Source: Sipunculus nudus
Taxonomy: Eukaryota; Annelida; Sipuncula; Golfingiida; Sipunculidae
Length of the DNA: 64,000 nucleotides
Reading direction: 5' to 3'
Assembly: GCA_026874595.1 (NCBI GenBank)
Contig: CM049306.1
Span: 31,549,519 to 31,613,518, forward strand
Shown here: one piece after another, positions 36,601-48,600 of the stretch
Numbering within the stretch: the first letter of the stretch is position 1
How the letters are laid out: every line of letters begins with the position of its first letter
Made by a program: the position numbers and the translations under genes
Notes under the pieces: generated by a model
Told to the model about the DNA's origin: nothing
What the model saw: only the letters and a program-made list of their open reading frames with translations
Database searches by the model: none

Positions 36601-39600
36601 CCTGGACTTTACATAAGGAGGTTCCAAGGTAAATGGATAGAATTTGGTCCCTGTCTGTCCGGGTGCTCAATTCATATTCTTGGCTCATGGCTCACAGAAT
36701 ATAGCCAATTAGGTCAACATGACCTAAATTCAGGTTTCCAAAGAGATTTGCCAAGAAGCTCCCTGGAAATTGCGAAAGAGAATTCAAGGCCTAGTGGATA
36801 CAATATGTGTCCCATCTGACTGTCTAGGTAATCAAATTCACGTTTGGGCCGTGAAATACAGAAATAGGTCACCATGACATAATTTCAGGTTTCCAAAGAG
36901 ACTTGCATATAACCTCCATGGATGTTGATTTAGAACATTATAGGCCTTATGCATACCTTTTCTGCCAATTTGACATTCAGGGTGCTCATATATGACACCT
37001 TCTGTTCAAAAGCTCGCATAATAAAGGTCACAGTGGCCTAATTCAGTTCATGTTCCCAAGGACATTTGCCTAGGACATAACAATAAAAAAGTTCCAAGGA
37101 ATATAGAAACAACTTGTACCCTATCTGTCTGGGTGCTGAAATACATATTTTTGGTTCATAGCTCACAGAATATAGCCAATTTCCTCGGAGCTTTCTGGAT
37201 ATTACGTTAGAGGATTCTAGGCCGATTGGATACAATTTGTGCCCCGCCTGACTGACCGGGTGCTCAAAATCTTGTTTTCGTCTCGTAGGTCACAAACATA
37301 GGTCAGCATGGCCTAATTTCAGGTTTCCAAGGACATTTGCTTAAGACCTCCCTCGATGTTACATTAGAAGATTTTAAGCATAAAGGATACAATTTGCGGC
37401 CCGTCTGACTGACCGGATGCTCAAAATCTTGTTTTCGTCTCGTAGGTCACAAAATATAGGTCAGCATGGCCTAATTTCAGGTTTCCAAGGACATTTGCTT
37501 AAGACCTCCCTCGATGTTACGTTAGAAGATTTTAAGCATAACGGATACAATTTGCGGCCCGTCTGGATTTCTTGGTACTCGAAATCATGTTTTTTTGCCA
37601 ATAGGTTGCAAAATAGAAGTTACCATGACCGAGTTTCAAGTTTTTGAGAAGATTTTCCTAGAACCTTTCTGGATGTTGTGATAGAAGATTCTCGATCTAA
37701 CAGATACAATTTGTGCCCATCTGACATTCAAAGTGCTCACATGACATCTTTTCCTATAGGTCACAGAATATAGTATACAGTGACCTAATTTCATATGTCC
37801 AAGGACAATTATTTCCCCACGTGATACGTCAGAGGATGCTAGGCCTTATGGATACAATTTGAGCCACGTCTGGCTGTCTGGGTGCTCAAAATCATGAGTT
37901 AGGCCCAAAGGTCACAAAGTATTGGTCACCATGGCCTAAATCTAGGTTTCCAAGGAGATTCACCAAGGCCCTCCCTGGATGTAAAGTAAGAGGTTTGAGG
38001 TCTAACGGGTACGATTTATGCCCTTTTAGCGGCCGAATGGACGACGGAAAAAGGTGATTGCTGTAGCTCAGATGACTTACAGTCAGCTGACCTAAAAATA
38101 AAAAATCTTATACCTGTACACCGCTGTAACTACCCGCAAATCACCCCATCGCAGTCAAATTTTCGAAATGTTGCTGCACCACCAGAGTGGCATACACTTT
38201 CCATCACCTTCCACGCTGTTTCGATATTTTACAATTTGGTACCAAATAATAGCTTAGATTCTGATCGACAACCTTGATCCGAGTGGACAACGATCAGTCC
38301 ACTAGGTGGCGCTATTGAACTTGATGAACTTATGCCTCTCTTACGACTAAAATGAAAAGACTAAACGATTCATATCGCATGATTTGATGGGTATAATCAT
38401 GCAACTGGTAGTATACGAGTATCTTATGTTGAATGCATTTTATCTGAAAGCCACCTATTCAATAAAAAAATATAATTAACCACGAGTTTGCTGCCTTTTT
38501 TTTCAAGATGTTTCACATGATTCATTTTTCTTTATCATAAAGCAACTGATTATTATCTCATTGATGTTGTTGGCAACATGTTCCGTGTTACATCCTTTCA
38601 GGTTTGCTTGACATTTAATACCGTTGCACGCATGAAATTTTTCTATTTGTATAGGGAAATATATAAGAATAATCCGCTTGTCATTTTTCATTTTTAGTTG
38701 AACCATTCACAAAAAGACCTCTACGAAATATGAAATATAAAAATAATAAATCACAGAGTCATACTGATATCGCACGCTTGCAAAGATTGCCCCAACATTG
38801 TCCACGATATACATAATAATAGTAATGGACCATGTTTGTTAGGAAGATGTTAGGGGTCCAGTCCTTGATGTACAGACATAAAAGCGCACAAAATCCCGGA
38901 AATATCGATCCCTCAGTAAAAAGAAGTACCCTTCCGGGAAAATCTCCCAAGACAGAGATGGACAAAATACCCCCTCTCAGAATATGATGATTTTATTTGC
39001 TAACACACAAAGCTATATATTATGTTATGGATATATTTTAGGTTATATTAAAGTTTTTGTTCAACATTAAGCACTGATTTCTTAATTTAAGTTTTAATCA
39101 TCACAAAACTTTACCAAAATTCATTCTGGTACTCTGTTTTAATATGTTCAGTCAAAATTATTATGCCAGGTCTCGTATACGTTCACATCATTTACATGTT
39201 TTATAGATATTAGAAGGAAAATATAAAGAAACTTTGTTTGATAAACATTTTCTATTCCCCTATAAAAATTGAGGGCGGAGGTATTATGCCTCTCCTGATA
39301 AGTGCCCCCCCGCCTTGAAATAAGGCCCTTGTCATTTCTGATATAGAAAAGGTTAAGTTAAAATTAGCAGGTTTTGAAGAAGTTGTCAGAGAAATTTTGA
39401 GGCCTGGAGAGACGATATTACCTAGCCGTGTTTTGGTTTGAAACATTTTGATATATTGTTAAAATGGGAATACAGTTTCTCAATGTCATGCTTTTTGGAT
39501 AATTTGAATTCTATTAGTGTAATATGTAAAGTTTCATTTCATTATTATAAATTACCTTATAATGGTAAGAATAATTAATTATAATCTTTTTATTTGTTTT

Positions 39601-42600
39601 TGCATGCATATTGATCATGGAGTGTTTCATCAGTTCCTGCAAACTTTAGTTTTGAGACCTTCAAAGATGTGGTTGTCTGTCAACAGGGTACCAATCGTAA
39701 CCATTGGACCCAAAGTCGTCCTACTTGATATCCTGGGAGGTCAATAAAAAAATCCTTGGAAACCTGAAAATAGGTCTCTGTAACCAAAATTCTCTGAACT
39801 ATGGGGCTCATAAATAGCCCCAAGAATACATAAACAAGGGACCCATGGGTCACGGCGCTCAGCTGAAGTTTATAAATTTAGCACAAGCAAAAGCAAAAAA
39901 TTAATATAAAAGCTTCCGTATCTGAATAACTTATGGATTGATCACCATAATTTTTTTGCATGCATATTGATCATGGAGTATTTCATTAGTTCCTGCAGAC
40001 TGGTGGTGCCATTTAGATTTTTTTCTTCAAATTTTACACATTTTTTTTCTCTAATCAAAGATGTGGTTGTCTGCTAAAAGGGCACATATCATAAACATTT
40101 CAATTAAGTCTTCTAACTTGACATCCAGGGAGGTCCATGAAAAATCTCCAAAGAAACCTTAAATCAGGTCTCTGTTACCCATATCATCAGAGCTATTCTT
40201 CAACTGAAGGGGGATATCACCTAAAAAATTTGGCATTCAGATGATAACATGCCTTTTGTTAATGTCTCCTTCGCCAGCTAAGCGTCATGACCAGTGGGTC
40301 ATTTGTTCAGAATTGTTTTCAGGTTCATTTGAAGGGCCTTCGGGTATTTTACTCTACATCTAAATGTAATATGAAGTTATCAGAGTTCTTATTCATTTAA
40401 TATAAATACATTTCCTTGGGAATAAAGGGTAAGAGTTTTAAAGTTACCTTTATTTATTCAAATCCTGGGCATCACTGTCACTTATAGTGAGTGCCTCATC
40501 GACGTATCAAGCATAGAGAAAAAGAAACTTTTAATGCAGAGGCTGTCCTAGGCGATTTTGTGTATATAAAGCTATGAGACAAAGGGAATGCGATGCGGAG
40601 ATGCATGTTGTGTTGGAAGTAATGCATGCGAAAACCTGAAATGATTAACATCACAGAGAGCCTGTAAATGTTGTCGTTACTGACTGTTCTGTTTAATTGT
40701 ATTCTTCTTTAAATCCTTTTTACTAGTAACCTACTCCTTTTTTAACATGTTTAAAATCTCGAGAACGGTTGACATTTATCTGTTTTACTCTATATTCTCG
40801 GCTGCCTTTGTGTCGTGCACCCTCTCAGTATGGGAAAGATTAATATGTAAAACCTATATCACAGTTTCACTCTAAAATATAAATGAACTTATTTTTACAT
40901 GGATTGTGCAAATAGTTATAATTACATATACAAGGCACTCTCCATGGCTCGTATGTTGGCGCTCGGTAGTCGGTAAGGATAGAGAAAACCACCGACCTTG
41001 GACGGGCCACTTCAACCCTCTCTCATAGCTAGCCTATGCCGGGGATCGAACCTGGATCGCCATCGGAGAGGGCCGAGCGTTTTACCACTCAGTTATCCAG
41101 GCTCCAGTTTCACTCTACAATACTACCTTGGGGTCACTTGGATACCGAAATACCATGGTTAAAAATAAAAACCTTGAACTTGAACACAACCATTTTGACA
41201 AGCCCACCCCCCCCCCTCTTGGTTTGTTCCATCTAGAATTTCTAAAAAATTAAAGTTGTTTCAAAAAAGAATAAACGTTCTTCATACTTTTGGAAAACTT
41301 CATTATGTAAATAATAATTTAAGTCACGTTTTGTTCCATTTGTTCGAATACATGACGTTGTTTTGCAAATCCAGTTTCAATTAATTATGTAATACTTAAC
41401 TTGTAATACTGTAACTCAGCGTCACACACCACCGCCTCGCTGAACTAAGGTCTTTTCCAGTGACGTCAGCAGTCATTGGTGGGATTTTCTCAGACAACCA
41501 AGATGGTTTATACAGTCATCGCCTATCGGCTATTACTATTCCGATTTAGTCAGTCTAAATATTTTTAGGCCCTCCCCTATGTTGAGTTTGGCGAGACTTT
41601 CAACACTAAAACACTCAGCCTCAGTATTAACGTCATTAGACCACCGCTCTTCAAAGTTGGCCTGTTTAAACAAAATGTAGGGCTAACAAACTCTGGCTCA
41701 GCCAGTCAACGTGAGATATCACGACGCAAGTAGTCAAAATGCTGGCTAAAAGGATAGCGACGATACGCGTGCAGGCAACTTGGCGGTGGTTTAGGGAAGC
41801 AATAAGGGCTGAAACGGATACAACATTTTGGGCTCGAGTACCTGATAGCGTTACCCAAATCGGACACGAGTACTCGTTTCCATGGCAACGATGTAAAGAT
41901 AAAGATGTAAAGATAAAACGGACACCGACGGAAAATATGCATAAATTTGACTTCCTGACAGCTGAACTTTATCCCAACGAAGGAATTGATATAAATACTT
42001 AAATTAAACAGATTAGAAAATTCCATAATTACTAAAATAACTACAGTAAACTCGGTATCTAGGTGAGAATCATAATGACTAGCACTTACTTTCATATATC
42101 TTCCTAACATGCTGATGAACTTGAATCCTTTTGGGAGGTCATTGGCCTTGGTTTTGTAGCCTCTGGACAAAGCATCCGTCAAAGTGGTCGTCTGGAATCC
42201 CTTTATCCCCACGGCAGCCCCTGAAACAGGTTTATAAGCTGACATATAGTAATTATAAGGTTTGAATCGTTTTCAAAATCACGTTAAATATTTTGAAAGA
42301 TAAAAAAGCGACCGATGATCTATTTATAATCGATTATTTATGTACCATTTATATTATCGTGTAATCTGCTGTTCGAAGTACACCCATTATTGACCGAGTA
42401 AATTCATTCAAACCGGGATTGTGACACTTATTCGTTCCAGAAGGTTCAATTTTTATGCTGTTTGCTGTTTTGTGCCCGTCGTTTATTTATAACTCTGATA
42501 AAAAATACAATATTTATCTAGATTACATGACATATTTGAATGTGCATGCATAATTGTTTGAAATCGATTTCGGAAAAAATAAATTAAATCGATTTTGAAA

Positions 42601-45600
42601 AAAACAGCAATCAATGATATAATTGATTACTTTGCACACTACTTACGGTAGCCCATAGCATTTAATGCCAGATTGGTCAAGATCTTAACAAGAATTTACT
42701 ATGATCCGCTTTGGACGGTGGCTTGCATTTCTAGTTCATGGTATCATGCCATATCAATTATGATCTTGCCACAGTTACCGATTGGAACATTCTTTCCACA
42801 GCGCATTATCTATACCACCTATATTTATTGTAAAATCGTAGCTTGTATTCGAACGTTAGATTTCTGCTTCTTCGGGAGCGTAACTCTGATAAGTGAAAGA
42901 CCTTATTTTAGCGTTTGTGTATTTAAAATTTTATTTGGTCAAATGTATAACAATGCTTGGCAGAATTGAGGCTTCTGAATTTGGAAAGAATAAAACATAT
43001 ATTGGAATTTAGAATGCCCTTTGCCTTTAAAGTCAGGGAAAACACGGGAAAGGGGTTGAGTAGGAGTCAGTAAAAATAATCTCTCACATAGATTCGGTAG
43101 TTCAGATAGGCAGGAATATTTACAGGGCCAATGAATTTCCACATTACCCACCCATCTGTCCCTGGCTACAGTGATTTTATTCAAGGTGTGAATAAAAGCA
43201 GGTTACATTATACATTAAATGTTAACAAATAAGGCATCAAGTAATGGCCTTAAAAATATAAATAAAAAGTTATAAGTTCTCATTTTTATAAATTTAAACA
43301 TGAAATAATAAGTGCCAAGCATGGCATAATCGTCATATTATTGTTAACTAGGGGTATACCCATTTTATTCGATATGCGACATATTACATCCGGAGTTTTA
43401 GAGTTTGGTCGCAAGGGGACGTCTAACGGCAAAGTGTACAGCGGAATAACGCTTATTTAGGCCTAAGACCAACTTCTTAGATTATAGTAGGATTACCATC
43501 GATTAAATGTATCATAATCATACCTGCATTGTCAACCATAGAATGGTATATACCGATCTTGCCTGCTGCTCCCCATATAATTGCAGCTAAAATGAACAAA
43601 CATATCATGTACATAGTATGCTTGATTATAGAAAGTTCAGAAAATCAACATTCAATAATAAATATGACCAGTCATTGCATGATACTGTATATGATCAATA
43701 TACTCATGTCTATTTCTGAAGGCAGCATGTCATACAAAAATAGGTTTCTTATAGAATTGCACTGGATTGCTATACTCAAATATTGGTATATTTTGATGGG
43801 ATTGTCCATATATGGACAATAACATGCAAATGATAAAATTATCATGCATTACCAATGACTGAAATCTGATTGCTGGTTAACAAACTGACGGTGAAATATT
43901 ATTAGATAATCTGGCTTACTTAATCTTTATTAATGTAAGCGAGTAGAGGAATGGTAATTATATTTTTTAATAAACTTTATAAGCTCACTAATATTCAAAA
44001 TGTGCATTATTGATGTACTAATAATTTATAATTCATTCTACGTCTTTATTATTTATCGACACACACATGCTCAGATTGTGTAACGGCAGGCTTAATAAAA
44101 ATTCAAGCAAAAATATCTGAATATCAGATATGCTTATATAAAATCCCTGATCTTGTTCGAGTTGAAACGGCTGATATGTAAAGAAAATCGTAAGATCAAA
44201 ACAGTATGATTACTTTCTCCAAGCCAAGGTGTTTGAAACCCCCCTCTCATACAAGGTTGTGAAATAGGTATTTTACCATTGGCATTATCTCAAAGCTAAG
44301 AAGGAAAAGAACAGCGTAACATACCATCTTTGTGCATCGGGACTGATACTTCGTCAACACTTGCACCACAGGTCTTTAGTTTCATCGCTGCATCTTTCAC
44401 CATTGATTCCACGTCAGGCTCAGCTTCTTCGAACCCCTCAGTCAAGATGCCTATCTTCATCCCAGTCAGGTCACTGGACACCTGTTACGTAAAACATGAC
44501 GCGCTGACATAAATAATCTGATAGATTATTATATTATGTATAAAGTCCAAAGGATATTTGAAGAAAATTTCATGAATTTAAAACTTTACACATAGTTATG
44601 TAGTGTGAATATCCGGAGATGATTAATTACTGCTCTAATCAATCTACCAGAGGAAAACACCAGTCACAAAGTCACGGCACCTACAATGAACGATGTGTCA
44701 ATATACGGTCAACGTCTTCCTGTGAAACATTCTACAATCCGCTTGGAGATGGTTGGTAAATATTGTGCATGTTTAACCAGGATGAATATTCACAAGCGTT
44801 CGTTAAAGATTTTTCAAATGTGTGTTTTTATTCAATAGATGTACCATTTTTGTATACTCCTGGCTCTGTATATGCGGGTTCTGCCTGCCATCTAGTTCAT
44901 CGTATCCAGCAAGCACCTACAAATTAGATGGAAAGAATTTAATAATGTATACCTAACGCAGTAACAGCTATTTAGACATTATTAAGACCACATATCTGAA
45001 ACTTTTCACGAGGAATACAATCAGAACCAGGTCTGCTCTGAACCATTTCAATCTTTTACAAACAGGAATGTCCTCCTGGAAGATTATTAGTAACTTATGG
45101 CATTCATAAATCCCCTGATAGATATAATTGGAATTAACACCTCTCATGTCACATGCCTACATGATATCTGTGTTTGTAAAGATAACAGACAGTTGAATTC
45201 AAGCTTAATTTTTTTACAATTGTTATTTAGTGCATACGGTTATGTCTGAATTCTGGCTTCTGTCAAATGTTCATATAGATTTTAGAAAACACTTTTTCAA
45301 AACTTTCGCTTATAATGTAACATAATATCAATGTTTGCATTTTGTATTCTTTCGTCTTGGATAAATGGTGGCCATATATGGCTAAAATTCCACGAAAACA
45401 GCCTGTATATACAGGAGTAACCGACGAACAAAATTTGATAATCCTCGATCGAAAACTTAATTTTATTAGTCTATTCTTGGGTAAATTTTCCTATAAAAAC
45501 AAATAACGAATATAAAAATGTTTTATTGAACATATTTAATGAAATATTTTTCATAAATCTGCATATCTAAATAAATTATTGGCATTATTTATATAATAAT

Positions 45601-48600
45601 TAAATTATATATTATTTACCTTTTTATTGAAGGTGTGAAGTATTGTGGGTATAAAATTTTCAAATTTCATTATAAAAATAACCTATGTATTAATAAAATT
45701 TTACACTTTTTAATAAATAAAATATAAATAAATCATGCAAATAGGACAAGTTTTAAGGTATTGATATTTTCATGAGAACATCATAAAGGAAAAGTATTAT
45801 TTAAATTTTAACAGTATATGTATTCTTTTTCATTGTTAAAAGCTTATTTACATATTGCCATAATTTATTTACTAATTTGAATATATAATGTCATTGGTAT
45901 TTATATGCCCAATTGGAATACTGATGAGAATTCTTTTTAATTCTGATTTAATTATGAAACATATTTTATGTGAAAAAATGATGTGTCTACATTTTAAAGT
46001 AATTGGCCTTCCTCTTTAGTTCTCCAGTGAATATATAATTAGCAAATTTGCATGTATAATTGGCAATGGGTCAAATCATAAGTATTGAGGGGCTTATGAC
46101 GGAGCTAGACACATATTATTAAACTGTCAAAACGGAGGGGCATTTATTGGTATATACGCAAAATTTGCATAAGTGTACTTTAATATACATAGCATATGAA
46201 AGAAAGTAACTGAGACAAACAGATTTTGGCAAATGAATGGTAAATCTGTTTGCCAGAGGCCTTTGGCTAAAGAGAGACAGTGGGACATAATAGAATCGCC
46301 TCCATGACCTTATCATGTTCTGATGTAAATGTAATGAATAAACATTTACATGACGAAATAAAAAAAAATATGCACTCGAGTATACATTATGTAAATTCTA
46401 CCATCCCCCTCCCTCCCCGGTTTAGAAATTTTTTGAAAATTTAGGTTGTCATCGTGCAATCTGGGGCAACTGAAATGCATTATAAAGCAAGACATACACT
46501 GTAACTGAAAGCATGACAGTGTAATATGAGTGTTTTGTTTCCCCAAAGAATTTATTGGTAAGGACGAAAAGCCCCCTGTCCCCTCCCCTTCAATCAACCC
46601 CTGTGCTCTAACCGCTAAAATTAATAGACTCTTACAGAAACACGTAATATTCATTATCTTAAAACAATGGCACCCTTATATTTACTCAAATATCTGCAAG
46701 TTTCCTTAGTTTGTAAAATGTCGGTTTCATCAACCACTTAATAAACTTTATGAATGACGTTTACTCAAGCACTGTTCCTTTTTTTGTATTTTGTACGCTA
46801 AAGGATTAATTCATATGAGGAAACCACGGCTTTGTATATTCATGGAGTTCTGTTCCGGTTCTTGCTCATATGATTAGCATTTTATCATTTTTTCACAATA
46901 TTATTTTGATGCGGCACAAGCATTTTCCTGTGTTAACATCATCCATTTAGTGATCAGTTGTACACTCAAGTGTTTGATTGAAATCTGCATTTTCGTTAAA
47001 TTTGCTTATATATATATATTTTTTTTGGCAAATGAGCCCTTGTAAGTATATTCAGCGGCATACAATGCAAAAAGCCTTACACCTAGAAGGGATAACGTAT
47101 TCATTCACTTTCAGATAAATATCACACGAACATGAGTTGGACATCCTTTGTTCCATAGTTTTATTAATTTATGTGGATATGCATGAATAAAAATATTTCC
47201 TTAAATTGGTGCATCGATTTAATTAATTATTGAGTACATGTACCACCTTGGATTCCCAACCCTTGTCATCAATAACCAGTCGCTGTATTATTTTTCACCG
47301 AAGACCCAACGATGATGATGATTCGACCCGTTTCTCATTATATAACAACTAATTTATTACCTGGACAACTGGGCTGGAAGCAGAAAAGTCCTAAAATCAC
47401 ATTGAATATACTCTTCCAAATAATATCATTTTAAAATAAATTTCAAAATCGAATCGCTATTCCCATGTGACATACACATACATGTTTTTATATATATAAA
47501 TTAGTTGATACCTAACGCAAATATGTGAAATAGCCTTAAAATGATAAAAAATACATATTACGGCTAATAAGTGAAATAATATATGCAACTGTTTCCGTTG
47601 CGATGTTCTTATAAAAAGACCACTGCCTTAAATCACAATAATTCGTAAATACTTAATAATACAACATTTATGGATGAAGAAATTGATTCTACAGGAAAAA
47701 CTACCCCAGAATTATCAGAGAAAATTTTCTTTTGATTACAAAAATCGTTCTTAGGTTACCCCTGTCTATATATAATGGCTGTTTTCGAGTGATAAATAGC
47801 CCCGGTTTTAATATGGCCGCCATTTATCTAAGATGGCGGAAAAAAATGCAATCATCGATTTTTAGTTTCATTATGATCCAAACTTCGAAAGAGAATGTCT
47901 GCAAAAATCTATATGAAAGTTCGACAGCATGATATAACCGTATATATACTGTATTATCCCTTCGCAACAAAGTTTCAGGAGGGGATTTAGTAACACCTCC
48001 GTTTGTGGTCCGTCCGTCTGTTCGTCCGTCTGTCCTTTGCTAACTGACCGATTTAAAGCCAGATCGTTTTACCAAAATCTTTGAACTTTCACATATAGCT
48101 CTCCAACCCAGAGACTAAGAACCCTAATGATTCTGAGGTCAAAAAAGTCAAATGTAAAGGCCACAGGACCCATTTCTTAAAAAAAAAGCTTGTGGACCCG
48201 TTTTCAGCCAAAGCGTATGGCCAAATTTATCTTTCACATATGGCTCACCCACCGACGGATGAAGAAAACTATCGAGGTCACGGGATCAAATGTCGAGGTC
48301 ATGGGACCCACTTCTTGGAAACGCTTGTGAACCCGTTTTAAGCCAAACCGTTTGACCAGAACCTTTTATATTTCACATATGGCTCATCCATCCACGGAAG
48401 AAGAACCCTGTCGAGGTCACAGGGTCAAAGATCAAGGTAACAGAACTGCTCTACTCATTTTCACACTGTGTAATACACCCAGTATAATTAAGCTACCATG
48501 CGAGAGGATGCACCGCTTTGCGGTGCCCCTGTTTATATTAATAAAGCCCTACCTCGAGCAGTAGAGCACAGTCTTCAATAGTTTTGGTAATTGGTCCAAT

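Noticed and set aside
32590-38095. CRISPR-like arrays
   Set aside because: Regular spacing is present, but whole units are related, periods are 120-175 bases, there are no short identical repeats with unique spacers, and the setting is an animal genome. These are diverged satellite monomers.
41040-41104. A minus-strand tRNA-Leu-like gene
   Set aside because: No full cloverleaf and no clear acceptor stem; the flanks look like a SINE body.
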